NCBI GenBank assembly: GCA_949317995.1 | Contig: OX439047.1 | Coordinates: forward strand, 2,714,501-2,778,500 | Source: Acholoe squamosa | Lineage: Eukaryota > Annelida > Polychaeta > Phyllodocida > Polynoidae | Length of the DNA stretch: 64,000 nucleotides | Direction of reading: 5' to 3' | Translations under genes and position numbers: made by a program | Part shown: piece by piece, positions 9,235 through 20,235 of the stretch | How positions within the stretch are numbered: position 1 is the stretch's first letter | Layout of the letters: each line of letters starts with the position of its first letter | The notes under the pieces: generated by a model | What the model saw: only the letters and a program-made list of their open reading frames with translations | The model's database searches: none | What the model was told of the DNA's origin: nothing

Positions 9235-11129
9235 CCCCAAATACAAACAATCAATCAGGATTAACAAAGATCCAACCAGAGACAATTGCTAGTGCCAATC
9301 TACCATCTAACAGACAGAGACGTCCATCAGTGATACACATAACCCCACCAGATTCATCATCAAAGGATACAGGTGAGAGTACCAAGCTTTCTATTGTACT
9401 TCTTTAAAATGGCTGTATCAATGCAAATCTATATGATGTTTCAGATGTACAATGTTTGGTTGATACAGGTGCTACTATCACCTGTGTCAGACAATCATTC
9501 CTCATGGACCTCCAAAAGAGATTCCATATCCAACTGAGGAAATCTAAAATCAACATCCATTTGGCAGATGGATCGGTGTGTCATGTTAGACATTCAGCTA
9601 TGCTGAACTTTAGAATCCAAGGTGTCAGATTCCAATACCAATTTGCTGTAATACCCAACCTCACACAGCCCGTTGTTCTCGGCACAGATTTCTTAAGCAC
9701 TACAAAATCTAAAATTGAATTTAATGTTGATCCTGAACAAATTCTCAAACCCATTAGGGCAGAGAGGGATTTTACCATCCCTCCATTCTCTGAACTTGCT
9801 GTATTGGGTAAGGTCACATCTACTCAATCACTGCAAGGGAAAACTGGAGTAGTAGATAACCTCCAAAGAAATAACAATGCCCCATATCTAGTTCAAAGGG
9901 CAGCAGTAACCCCCAGGGAAAATAACAAACATCCCCTAGTGTTACTCAACACCAGCAGGCGCCCACATAAAATCAAAAAGGGTGCCATCATAGCTCTATT
10001 TCAGGAAGTCAAGGAATCTGATTTAGAAAAACCTCAACAGGTGTCAGACACTACCCCACACACTGATCAATCCATCTCAGCCATACGGCCTGAGGATGTA
10101 ACTCAATTCAGTGACACAGACTCAGACTGTGAGTCCACATATGCTGACCCTGAACCCAACTCAATCAGACTCTCTGAAATAGCTGCTATACATAGTGAGG
10201 CACATGACCTCAAGCCAGAATTGGAAGAGAATGTTCCACCAAAATCTGTGCTCACATCCAAAGATCAGCATGATAGATTAGAATCACTGCTGACCAAGTA
10301 TGATGATATATTTGTAGGAAAAGATGGAGACATTGGTGCCACACACCTGTATACCCACTCAATACATGTAAAACCTGAGGCAGTACCATGTCATTTCCTA
10401 CCTTATAGACAAACACCAGAAAAACAGGCCACAATAGGGGAAGAGTGTGAAAGGCTAGTACAACAGGGCATTAAGAGAGAATGTGCTGAGGGCCCCTGGG
10501 CTTCCAGATCCTTTTTAGTACAAAAATCATCGGGAGGCCATAGGCTCGTCACAGATTTTCGTTATCTGAACCAGAACATGATAAATCAAGCCTTATCTAC
10601 ACCCCGAGCCGATGACACTCTAGACATGATAGGGTCACTCAGACCAAGAGTATTCAGTAAGCTAGATGCCCAACAGGGATTTTTTCAAATTCCTATAAGA
10701 CAGGAGGACCAGCATAAAACCGCATTCATAGCAAATGACAAAAAATATGTCTACGAAAGGATGCCAATGGGTTTAGCGACCGCAACTGCAGGATTCTGCC
10801 ATCTAGTCACATTAATTCTGAACAAACTCAAATACAAGTGTGCCCTACCATACCTAGATGACATATTGGTATTATCACCATCAATCGAACAACACTTCCA
10901 TGACCTGGAAGATGTGTTCAACAGCTTAAGAGTTGGTAAACTCAAACTGAAGAACTCAAAATGTGAATACTTCATAGACAGAATAGACTTCTTGGGAATG
11001 AGAGTCACACCCAAGGGACTGCAACCATCTCCCACAAAGGTGGAATCAATCAAAACCTTCCCAACACCAAAATCAGTCAAAAATGTCAGATCCTTCACAG
11101 GCCTATGCCGATACTTCAAAAAGTTATGA
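9222..11129 (+). pseudogene. pol: Protease and reverse transcriptase of gypsy element A (interrupted)
   Basis: The pol frame is open through the gag end, meets TAA at 9,405-9,407, then continues in the same frame. The aspartic protease motif LVDTGA is at about 9,456-9,473 and VLGTDF follows 68 residues later. RT: LVTDFRYLNQ, KLDAQQGFFQIPI, ERMPMGLATATAGF and the catalytic YLDD (about 10,850-10,861), then the thumb to CRYF. Near 11,125 one base appears to be missing, ending the frame at TGA 11,127; the sequence resumes in another frame from 11,105. In function this would process polyprotein and copy RNA to DNA; as it stands it cannot be made as one piece. Confidence 0.85.
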
Positions 11130-12685
11130 AAGGTTATGCCCAAATTGCTAGACCATTATATGATCTACAGACACATCTCAAAGCATTTGTCTGGACAGAA
11201 GAGGTAGATAATGCTTTCAAAACATTAAAGCATGCCCTCTGTACCAATGCTCTTCTCAGATATCCAAACTATGAGAAAGAGTTCAGTTTGGCAACTGATG
11301 CTTCCAATGTGAGTTTAGGAGCTGTACTCTCACAGAGAGATAATGAAGGAGTGCTCAGACCAGTAGCCTTTGCAGGTAGAACCCTCTCCAAACATGAGAG
11401 AAATTACAATACCACAGAGAGGGAACTACTGGGAGTAGTGTATGGAGTATTACACTTCAGACACTACCTAGAGACTAGACACTTCCAATTATACACAGAC
11501 CATGCAGCCCTAATCCCACTATTAACCAATACAGGACTCAGACATAGATGGGCCAGATGGGCTCTAGACATACAGCAATTTTCATTCACCATCCAACATG
11601 TGAAAGGTGATCATAACATACCACCAGATGCTATGTCTAGAAGAGAATACCCATACTCTGGACCCATGACTAACCCTCCAACCCCACCAAGGAGAGTTAG
11701 AGCAGCCAGTAGAACCAAGTTTGCTAAAGTAACAAAGAAGGTACCATTCAAAAGGGATGATCCACCCAACACCATTGAAAGGCCAGAGACACCCATTAGG
11801 GGTATCTTGAAGCAATCTACACATTATGTGTTTTGCCACTGTGAGAGAGAATACTCACAACTCTTTCCAGATAATGACTTCGAGCCTATTGAATTCTCAT
11901 CACTCAATCAGATGGTGAAGGCAACTCCTAAAGAGCCACCCTTCACCCCACCTGACTCAGAAGATGAAGATCCAGAAGACACAATATATGCTATTACTCA
12001 AGCAACTTCCAAATCAGTCAGATTCTTTGAACCAATGCAGGGAGAGGAAACATCAAACCATTTGTGTCCTAAGACCACACGCTCAAAGACTAGAGAAATG
12101 ATTCAGGAGGGCACACCAAAACCCCCCACACAATCACAAACTATTCTAAATGAGAAAAAGGTCACAGGAAACAAACCTACCAAAACCACACCTGCCAGGA
12201 AAAATGTCACAAAAGACACTGCATCTACTAAATCAAAGAACTCTGAGAGACAGAAGAATGACAAAAAGCAAATTGTGCCTTTAAAGAAAAAGGTTGCCAC
12301 TCCCACCAAGGCGAGAATAGGCCCTCCAAAGGAGCCTACACACCGAAACAAGAGTGACACACTCCAACAAAAGGCACAAGATAGGCCAATAGTCGATGAA
12401 AAAGAAAAAGAAAGAGACAGAATAAAACAACATGTGCTAGATATAAAACAACTGTTGGATCAGATTCCCGACACATCCATCTCAGGTACAAACCTTGGCT
12501 TAGAACAAAGGAAGGACAAGGACCTGTTGCCCCTCATACAATATCTTGAGGATGGGACCTTGCCTGCACCGAAAGCACAAGGAAATAGAATCATCAACCA
12601 AGGCCAGACATACACCTTGGTAAATGGTACATTAGTCCATATATGCCCCATAAATTGGAGAAAAACCAATACTGTACCACTTTAA
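11105..12685 (+). pseudogene. pol: RNase H and basic spacer of gypsy element A pol
   Basis: Starts in the RT/RNase H connection (YAQIARPLYDL) and contains the RNase H signatures LATDASNVSLGAVLSQ, TERELLGVVYG and LYTDHAALIPLL (residues about 58-145), then QHVKGDHNIPPDAMSR. After RNase H comes an unusually long spacer of about 330 codons. It is Lys/Thr/Pro-rich (KKKVATPTKAR, EKEKERDRIKQ) and has one acidic patch. Such a spacer is far longer than the usual gap before the integrase zinc-binding domain. The frame ends at TAA 12,683-12,685, but the same frame continues directly into integrase, so this is a single nonsense codon. Confidence 0.8.
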
Positions 12686-13951
12686 ATTGCTATACCACAG
12701 CAATGGGTAACAAGTACACTACAGTATTTCCATGACTCACCTACTGGTGGCCATCTTGGTTCAAGTAGGATGCTGTCAGCACTCCGACCTAGGGTATATT
12801 GGAAGTCTATGCTAGCAGACACAACAAAATATGTTTCCACCTGCCACACATGCCTCACAGCAAAAAGGCAAGTACACTCACACAAAACACCAATGACAGT
12901 GAAGGAGTACATGGTTTCACCAATGAAGTTCCTAAACCTCGAGGCGGTGGGACCACTTCCCACAACTGCCAGGGGAAACAAACATATACAGGTCTGCATA
13001 GATTATGCTACCAGATATGCAACAGCTTGGGCTACTACTGACTTAAAAGCTGAAACAACAGCAGCAGAGTTCTACAAGAATATAATTTGTCATCATGGAA
13101 CACCAGCCACTCTTCAAACAGACAATGGAACATGTTATACAGGTGCAAAGTTCACAAAGTTAACTAAACACCTCAAGATCAAACATAAATTCTCCTCACC
13201 ATACAGGCCACAATCAAATGGGCTTGTAGAGAGATTAAATGCTAGCATAGGCACGGCGCTCAGAGCATTCTGCTCAAAGCACCAAAACAATTGGGATTCA
13301 TTTATTGAACCCATAACCTTTGCATTAAACAACACTGAATCCCAAACCACAGGATTCACCCCTTTCTTCCCACTTCATGGAAGAAACCCAGCCACTCCAA
13401 TGGACTTAGGGCTGGGAATACAGGAAGACATATCCACCGTAGCAGACCATGTAGCTAACATGATAACAAATCAAGATACCTCTAGGAGGAAAGCTATAGA
13501 AAGGGTCACCAAGCTACAAAAGGAAAGGAAGGATAGATATGATAAGAAACTTACACCACAGGAAATCAAGGTCACCGACATGGTGTACCTAAACATACCA
13601 AGAATCCTGACCAACACAGAGTGTAAGAAGCTTCAACCCCTTTTTATGGGACCATATGTTGTAGTAGATAGACCTAGTTTGACAAGTGCTAAACTCAAAA
13701 ACTTGGACACCAATCTATTGGTGGTCAGACCAGTGCACATAGACAGACTGAAAAAGGTTGTGGCTGTCAGAAACAATGAATTTGCACACAGGCTTATTCC
13801 ACATGAAGCCAAATACTACAACAAAATTGTAAGGAACAAAAATGATATCACCCTTACAAGAGAAACCACAGGCATAGGCCCTATCAAGCCTAGGCCTGCA
13901 CACCACATACTAAGAAAAACATCTAGGTGTGGTGCAGTTTCAAGAAATTAG
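12686..13951 (+). pseudogene. pol: Integrase of gypsy element A, first catalytic Asp replaced by Glu
   Basis: The H2C2 zinc-binding domain is visible as FHDSPTGGHLG ... CHTC (about 12,730-12,855). The catalytic core has LEAVGPLP where the family normally has D three residues before GP: the codon is GAG. The other two acidic residues are present in LQTDNGT and GLVERLNA. The C-terminal GPY/F-type module (FMGPYVVVDRPS, about 13,640-13,680) is followed by a basic tail to TAG 13,949. Downstream is 826 bp without a gene, then env. The Asp-to-Glu change, with the upstream stops, argues that this copy cannot integrate. Confidence 0.85.
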
Positions 13952-14777
13952 AAACAAATTGAGATACCAAAAGAACATAAGATTTTCAAAATGTATTACA
14001 AATTCTCTTCATCCACACATAAGACATGTGTGACTGATAATGAATTACTTATATGTATATAACGCCAATCAAATTTGTAAATATATCAGTAGGTTATTGC
14101 CTCTGAATGGTCAAAGTCTGGGACCCTCCAAGTAAAGCAGACATGAAGTCTAAGAAGAGTAAGGGTAACACAATGGAGTGTCTAAAGCCTAATCCCCACA
14201 TGAAAGAGCGCGCTATGCCAACACAGCAGTCTATAGAGATCAATTGACCTTATAAGCTACACTCAGACAACTGTCTAGATGGTCATGAATGGCTGTCCTG
14301 GATGACAGGAGGAGCTAATTACCAGTACACAGATTACACAATAGAACCCCACAGTTGCAGACACTGGAGATTAGGTACATGACTCCAGAGAAACAATACC
14401 AGGCCCACAATGGATGTGGGTAGGGTAGGCTACATAAGAAGCACTGTGGACCATAGCCCACCATCAGTCTTCATCCAGCTGCAGTCTGGAACACAAGTCT
14501 ACAGGACCCCACTTGGGAATTAGCCAGCCCACTTCTCCATTAGGAGAGACTGCACTAGGATAAAGAACACACCTACTTCACCTTCAACCTGACCTTACCA
14601 TTTACTGGTCAATCTCTATAGACTCACAGGACATATTGCCAAGACAGCTCATCTTGCAAAGGTACAGTTTGAACCACTTCATTTACAGTGTTACACCATA
14701 CACTTAGACTTTACCAGCACCAAATCACTACAAATTTGACAACACTTTAAACAGCAAACTTGCTTTACACAAGCACC
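13952..14777 (+). other. Non-coding gap between pol and env
   Basis: No ORF of note. A gap here is expected if env is translated from a spliced or separate RNA. Possible acceptors (for example CCACAG near 14,350 and CTGCAG near 14,480) cannot be chosen by eye. Confidence 0.5.
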
Positions 14778-17402
14778 ATGGGGAGACTGAGAGTTTCACC
14801 CATACTGCTAACTATGCTGTTATTATATACTATAGAACCACTTACTGCAGGTTATACACCTGTGGTGAGACAAAACATAGGAGTAGTATTCAAACCTAGC
14901 CCTCAACCATTGGTCAATGGACATACAGCCACAACACTGTTGTTAGCTATCCCCTACAAGATACCTCGGGCATCCGTTACCCAAGGATCCATAAGGGATA
15001 GAATTCTCCAATTGACCACTCCTACTCTACAAGATCATACCTCTGGTCAAATTATCCAACAAGCCAAAGAGCTTGACACCTTGCTGAAAATTGCAGACAA
15101 GGAGATAAATGAAACATTAGCCTCCATCAAATTGTTCCTATCCAACCCCATAAACACATTGGACAAGGCCAAAAGAGAGGCCATACTGGGTTTTCTAGCA
15201 CCCCTGTTTCGCGGTGTCCTAGGTCTAGCCACAGTAGAAGATGTAAACCAAGTAATGGGACAGCTCAAGAACATAGATGAAATACTAAGAAAATTTGCTA
15301 AACAAGATCAGGAAGCAGCTAGTCTCATTGAAAAAATCACAGACAGACAAGATAAGTTTGTTAAAGCATACATCCAAGATAAGAAGGTACTGGACAGCAC
15401 AATCAACACCATAGGTGACACCGTCAACCTGTGGGCCTCCAACATGTCCAGGTCACTTGACTCATATTCAAGGCACGAGAAAACTCAAAGGGAAAAAATG
15501 CAAGTATTAAATGATGCATTAATTATTATAGCAGCAAGAACGAATACAGTTCAATCACTGCAAAGGACAAATGCAGCCCTGAGGATGCTATCATCAGGGA
15601 TCCTAACCCCTGATATAGTACCACCCTCAGACCTTGCTAGATACTTAATTGACATTAATGACAAACTTAGGATTACACACCCTGGAGCACAAGTCGCAAT
15701 TAATGACTTAGATTTCTATTATTCACAGAAGCTGACCTCATACACTTACTCAGCTCACCATATATATATTCATCTGGACATTATAATTCAATCTACCACC
15801 TCGACCTTCAAACTGTACCAAATGATTACATCACCCATGCCTATAGACACACAAGAGACCCCCACCAGAGGAGTCACCAAGTTGCAAACCACAACTGAGT
15901 TTCTAGCAGTATCTTACGACGAATCATTATTCATCGAATTGGACTCAGCAGATATGCAGGCATGTGAAGGTACTACAGTAAAGGTATGCAGAGATGTAAA
16001 TGGTAAAATTTATAAACACAGGCCTACATGCCCTGTAGCCATTTTTACTAACCAGGCTCAACAGATTAAGGAACATTGCAAGTTTACAGTTTCACCACTG
16101 CAAACACCTACCACCCATGCTATTTCCATCTCTGAAGATGAGTATCTGGTCACTACTAATGAACCCCATTACTTTATCAATTGCCATGGTAAAACATCGG
16201 AAACTCAAAAAGCCCAGTCCTACTCAATCATAGGTGTACCCTGTGGGTGCACAATCAGTGTAGGAGAATTTTCTCTTCCAAACACAAGGTTGCCCTGTAA
16301 CTCAACCTTATCATTTCACTACATTCTCAAGACAATTAATTTACCATTTATGGCAGCACTTAACCAAATTTCTGAAACCAAACCAGATGAAAGAGAGAAT
16401 CTTCCAAATTTCCCAGTAGTAAACCTTTCTAGAACCTTAGAAAAACTACAAGAAAATCCAATCATGGATGATATTACTCAACTAAATTTAGAGCCCGTTG
16501 CCAAAACATTATTAAATGATGCCTCCAACCTTGATAAGGCAATGGAAACACGCTACGTAGAATCATACCTAGGTCGAGTTACAGAGCTTCTAATCTTCCA
16601 AAGCTTAGGACTCATCCTAGGGATATCAGCTCACATTTTTATAGTATACATACTACTCAAACTATACAGACTAGGAGGGACTGTAGCCTACCTGCCTACA
16701 GCCAAAGCATTCAGACTAGTAACCGAGCTGCCCCTACACAAATTGCTCCCAGATAAGAATCCTACCAAATTTACCCCTACAGAGGAAACCCACACCCCTT
16801 TCCTCACAATTCAGGAAACCCACACCCTGATAATTGCTATATTATTCACCCTGACCATCTACTCAGCCTACAGAATAATGAAGTACCTTAAGAAATTTGC
16901 ACAGACACACTGTGGCAAGAAAAATGTGGCCAAGCGCACAAACCCCACAATATATTTTAAAATATATTGTGGAGACTCAAACTTCGCGCTACCCCTGAGG
17001 CCAATACCACATGAATTTGATGAGATTAAATCAGCAGCTGCCCCTACCTATAAGGATATAGTGGTTAAAACCTTCCCACTACCTAAGGCTATATTTACCT
17101 GGAATGGACCAGCAGTTATAACAACACAGAGAGGAGAATTCGCTTATCACCTCCCTCAGGTGATACACCTACCTTGGCACACTAGGTTCAGTACCATACC
17201 AGCCCTTAAAAACAAAGGACTGTACTACTCCATGCTTCTCCAGAATGATTGTGGCACCAGCCCCGTGACCATGTCAGCACTGGAAAATACAACAGATATA
17301 ATTATTGACAAACAACAGGAGGAGACCACAAGGTCAAACATGCAGACTATTGCTAATTTTCTAAACCACCAGCCCTCCCCGGTGACTGTGGAAACAGCCT
17401 AG
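14778..17402 (+). CDS. env: Envelope-like fusion glycoprotein of gypsy element A (874 aa, open)
   Basis: ATG 14,778 sits in ACCATGG, better than the earlier TTG in the same frame. Visible in order: a signal peptide (MGRLRVSPILLTMLLLYT); a KAKR tract followed by a hydrophobic, Gly-rich, fusion-peptide-like segment (residues about 131-150); a long helical region with heptads; a Cys-rich domain (about 395-511) including PCGCTI; a transmembrane segment (about 603-631); and a second hydrophobic stretch (about 682-701). About 170 more residues follow, an unusually long tail. This layout is that of insect errantivirus/baculovirus F-type Env. It is the only main gene of element A without a break. A membrane fusion role is inferred from architecture only. 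Confidence 0.8.
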   Translation: MGRLRVSPILLTMLLLYTIEPLTAGYTPVVRQNIGVVFKPSPQPLVNGHTATTLLLAIPYKIPRASVTQGSIRDRILQLTTPTLQDHTSGQIIQQAKELDTLLKIADKEINETLASIKLFLSNPINTLDKAKREAILGFLAPLFRGVLGLATVEDVNQVMGQLKNIDEILRKFAKQDQEAASLIEKITDRQDKFVKAYIQDKKVLDSTINTIGDTVNLWASNMSRSLDSYSRHEKTQREKMQVLNDALIIIAARTNTVQSLQRTNAALRMLSSGILTPDIVPPSDLARYLIDINDKLRITHPGAQVAINDLDFYYSQKLTSYTYSAHHIYIHLDIIIQSTTSTFKLYQMITSPMPIDTQETPTRGVTKLQTTTEFLAVSYDESLFIELDSADMQACEGTTVKVCRDVNGKIYKHRPTCPVAIFTNQAQQIKEHCKFTVSPLQTPTTHAISISEDEYLVTTNEPHYFINCHGKTSETQKAQSYSIIGVPCGCTISVGEFSLPNTRLPCNSTLSFHYILKTINLPFMAALNQISETKPDERENLPNFPVVNLSRTLEKLQENPIMDDITQLNLEPVAKTLLNDASNLDKAMETRYVESYLGRVTELLIFQSLGLILGISAHIFIVYILLKLYRLGGTVAYLPTAKAFRLVTELPLHKLLPDKNPTKFTPTEETHTPFLTIQETHTLIIAILFTLTIYSAYRIMKYLKKFAQTHCGKKNVAKRTNPTIYFKIYCGDSNFALPLRPIPHEFDEIKSAAAPTYKDIVVKTFPLPKAIFTWNGPAVITTQRGEFAYHLPQVIHLPWHTRFSTIPALKNKGLYYSMLLQNDCGTSPVTMSALENTTDIIIDKQQEETTRSNMQTIANFLNHQPSPVTVETA

Positions 17403-17552
17403 ACTGCCCACAGCCTAGACTGCCCCCCAGTCCACCACCAGGAGACAACACATCAGAGACAGTATTCAGAACTTTTCGGACAATTTGCCAGCCCTGAAAA
17501 GGGCCTTTGGGATGGCGGGTTTTTACACCCTAGGTTTCAGTCAATCAGGATC

Positions 17553-18026
17553 CTACCACAGATCCTTGGGTTCAACATCGACGGGAGAGTGGGAGTCCGA
17601 TCCATACAGGTGGCCGTGGTCATGATCCCACTCAACGAGTCGGGCCTCCATCGATCCCAGTCCGTACTCAGCTGCCATACATGGGTCCCCGGATGCCGCA
17701 AGATCAATAAAGGAGACTGCCAACAAATAGTCCCACAACACTCGCTCCCGTGGGCCGAAGTTAGAGTCCATGGGCCAGAACCCTATATTACTCAAGGTCC
17801 TGGCCAAAAGGGCCACAGTGGCCCCCCGATGTAAGGCTGAACCCAGAAAGTAGTGGCAGGAATACATGTCAACCAGCACATCACCATGCTCACTGATCTC
17901 TCTGAAATTTTTCACTATATAGCCATAGTGTATGGTCTGGTCGGCCTCCACCAGGGCCCTAGCCGGACTCCCCACCACCATCACCTGAGAGACAGGCAAT
18001 TCAAGGATAGATTGAAGGTGAGCCAT
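17553..18026 (-). CDS. Antisense ORF at the 3' end of element A, unknown protein (157 aa)
   Basis: Opposite in direction to env and ending 150 bp from env's stop. The first ATG is at 18,024-18,026 (ATCATGG). The frame is open another 28 codons upstream to a GTG. The protein is well mixed, without low complexity: it has hydrophobic clusters (LPVSQVMVVG, ATVALLARTL), scattered Cys, and His/Asp-rich sequence near the end (VEWDHDHGHLYG). I recognise no family. Antisense genes in this position are known in some retroviruses and plant gypsy elements. The sense strand here also has an 81-codon frame, but its composition is less protein-like. Reality as a gene is uncertain. Confidence 0.4.
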   Translation of the reverse strand: MAHLQSILELPVSQVMVVGSPARALVEADQTIHYGYIVKNFREISEHGDVLVDMYSCHYFLGSALHRGATVALLARTLSNIGFWPMDSNFGPRERVLWDYLLAVSFIDLAASGDPCMAAEYGLGSMEARLVEWDHDHGHLYGSDSHSPVDVEPKDLW

Positions 18027-18110
18027 GATGTTGCAGCAGAGGTTTCCAGTGAGGAACTGATACTCCAATGCCAGCCACCCACTCCTTAAATGGACACACA
18101 CCCCCCCCAC

Positions 18111-18825
18111 CCTGAACTGTCCACTGACACCAAGCTAGGCACTGCCACAGACACATGCCAGAATCTGGCACCTAACACCTCAAGTGCCACCACTGCATGA
18201 GCACATCAGGGAGGAGACTCACATCTCATTCCTGACACACCTCCACTGTCAATGAAATTATCAAAGTATTAGAAAAAAAAAAAATTTTTTTATACACAGC
18301 CACTTGTTGATGTATAGTATGAAAATCTATGGTATTCTCACAAAAATTGATTATTAATGCGCGCATATACGCGCAAATTGCAAATTGCAAATTGTAAATT
18401 ATACAAATCTAACATTAATATACATGAATGCAGGTAGATAACTAAGACAGTTCTTGTACCCACTAGCACTTGTATACTATGCCAAGGTTTACTTAAGGTA
18501 ACACACTTTAGGTATCCAAGAAAATTGTTGGAAAAATGAATGAAAAAAAAAAAAAAAAAAAAAAGAAATTGTTGAGAAAATTGTTGACATGAAAAATGTT
18601 TACTTAAGATACTCACCAAATAAAGTCTTTCAGGGACACATACTCAAGAAGGCTAGGGAAAAGTCAATTAAAAGCAGCGGCCCACTGCCGAAATTGCCAA
18701 TTAATACACCCATATAGCAAAATCACAGAGTAACTCAGAGACAAACGAGCCATTGTACATGAAGTACTTTGTTTTTCCGGTCCTCGGAAAAATTTGTCTC
18801 AAAATCCCACAAAATTTGTATAGTG
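18111..18825. other. AT-rich non-coding sequence with A-runs
   Basis: Contains A12T7 near 18,272 and an A-run of more than 20 at about 18,542-18,564, short repeats of AAATTGC near 18,370, and a GCGCGCATATACGCGC palindrome at about 18,359. No gene seen. A 3' LTR for element A would be expected hereabouts but was not identified. Confidence 0.5.
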
Positions 18826-19075
18826 TAAACTAGATTGTACGTTTGTACCCAATTTGCACACTAAAATTGTATGTTAGTACACCAGATTGTACGCTTGTAC
18901 CCAATTTCAACACTAAAATTGTATGTTTGCACACCAGATTGTACGCTTGTACCCAATTTGCACACTAAAATTGTATGTTTGCACACCAGATTGTACGCTT
19001 GTACCCAATTTGCACACTAAAATTGTATGTTGCACATTATACTGTATGTCTGTACCCAATTCATACACTAAATCG
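18826..19075. repeat. 52-bp tandem repeat, about 4.8 copies
   Basis: The unit consists of AAATTGTATGTTTGCACACC followed by AGATTGTACGCTTGTACCCA and ATTTGCACACTA. Copies are nearly identical in the middle and diverged at both ends. The two open frames through it are repeat artefacts. Confidence 0.85.
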
Positions 19076-19096
19076 GATTTTTCTTACAAAATCAAC

Positions 19097-19475
19097 ATTT
19101 CCATGTGTAACCAAGCTGTACGCAAAATTATATATGTGCATACAAAAAAAATTATCAAATGAACGCAAAATTATATATTTGCATACAGAAATTATCAATT
19201 GAACGCAAAATTATATATTGGCATACTAAAATTGTGAATTAAACGCGAAAATTGTATATTTGCACACTAAAATTGCCAAATGAATGCGAAATTGTATATT
19301 TGCACACTAAAATTGTCAAATGAACGCGAAAATGTATATTTGCATACTAAAATTGTCAATTGAACACAATTACACGCGAAATTGTAAATTTGCACACCAA
19401 AATTGTCATTTATGTTCAATTTGCACACTAAATTGAACATTAAATGCCATAATTGCACACTATTTGCCAAATTGT
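19097..19475. repeat. AT-rich tandem repeat of about 40 bp
   Basis: Diverged copies of GAACGCAAAATTATATATTT followed by GCATACTAAAATTGTCAATT, about eight in number. The ACTAAAATTGT core is shared with the neighbouring 52-bp array, so the two arrays probably have a common origin. Confidence 0.75.
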
Positions 19476-19848
19476 ATGTTGTACATAAAAATGGAAAATT
19501 GTACCGAAAATTGATGTTACATAAGCAAATACACCCAGGTATGGTAAGATATAGAATCTCGGAAATGTACTTTACCCAGGAGAAAATTGTTTATACTGAC
19601 AAAGCTCTACCACAAAAAATTGCATTTGAAGCACTCCCCATAACTTCAAATCCTCTTACAAACAGTATAACTCCAAATGAGGTGAAAATATATATATATT
19701 GTACATTCCCTCGGCGAAATGACGGAGTTTCGCATTCTCTCGGGGGAGAGGGAGTATTCTATGATATACCATTTTATTATTCCATAAATTCTAACATATT
19801 ATTGTATTAATCAAAGAATATCTATGAAATTAATACATAGGTTGGTTC
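19476..19848. other. Non-coding flank of element B's insertion site
   Basis: AT-rich; contains ATATATATATTG and CTCTCGGGGGAGAG. Its last four bases, GTTC, are the left target-site duplicate of element B. No gene seen. Confidence 0.6.
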
Positions 19849-20225
19849 TGTAAGGGTTTGTGGCCTTACGGACCTGGGGGGTTCGGGTCTTACGGTTCGG
19901 AAAGAAAGAGTAAGACAGTATTCCAAGTGTATGCCAACGGTTAGGTTTATTACTTAACGCACACTCACGGCTGCCGGATGATATCAAAGAGGCAGCTAAT
20001 ATTAAAAGACAGTGGTTTACATGGTGTGGAGGCCAGAAGGGCCTCTGACGTAGCGGCTGAGCCCTGGGCTTTATATACGGACCCAGGTGTTCGTCGTCAG
20101 ATGTCCCCACAGACCCGGATCGGTGCTGCCACCTATCCGGAACCTGAGGAACGTCCGACGACTCGACTCACCCGCCACGTCAGACGGTACCCAACTCCTT
20201 TGGTTTAGTAACGTGTACCTCTACA
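19849..20225 (-). repeat. 3' LTR of gypsy element B
   Basis: 377 bp, TG...CA with TGTA/TACA ends. On the minus strand a TATATAA box lies at 20,071-20,077 and AATAAA at 19,946-19,951, so U3, R and U5 are all represented. It differs from the other LTR near 20,151-20,198 (about four substitutions). Confidence 0.95.
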
Positions 20226-20235
20226 CCACTCCCCC
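20226..20235 (-). promoter_or_regulatory. Polypurine tract of element B
   Basis: On the minus strand GGGGGAGTGG directly precedes the 3' LTR, the expected place for plus-strand priming. Confidence 0.75.

Larger units (their letters stand above)
7136..18110 (+). mobile_element. Ty3/gypsy-type LTR retroelement A with env (LTRs not found)
   Basis: Order on the plus strand: gag, protease-RT-RNase H-integrase, an 826-bp gap, then an envelope-like gene, with a further ORF on the opposite strand after env. Integrase follows RNase H, as in Ty3/gypsy. The gag-pol part is broken: a frame change at the G12 run 8,679-8,690, TAA at 9,405, a frameshift near 11,125 and TAA at 12,683. Env is open. Comparing the sequence before 7,136 with that after 17,402 gave no shared block, so LTRs are absent, rearranged, or too diverged to see by eye. 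The real ends are unknown; the limits given are those of the recognisable coding parts. Confidence 0.85.

Noticed and set aside
17589..17834. 81-codon plus-strand frame after env
   Set aside because: Lies opposite the longer, more protein-like antisense ORF and starts within a frame without context; treated as its shadow.
19811..20110. An open frame of about 94-99 codons present identically in both LTRs of element B
   Set aside because: It reads the LTR in the antisense-to-antisense frame and starts or ends outside U3/R/U5 logic. Duplicated only because LTRs are duplicated.
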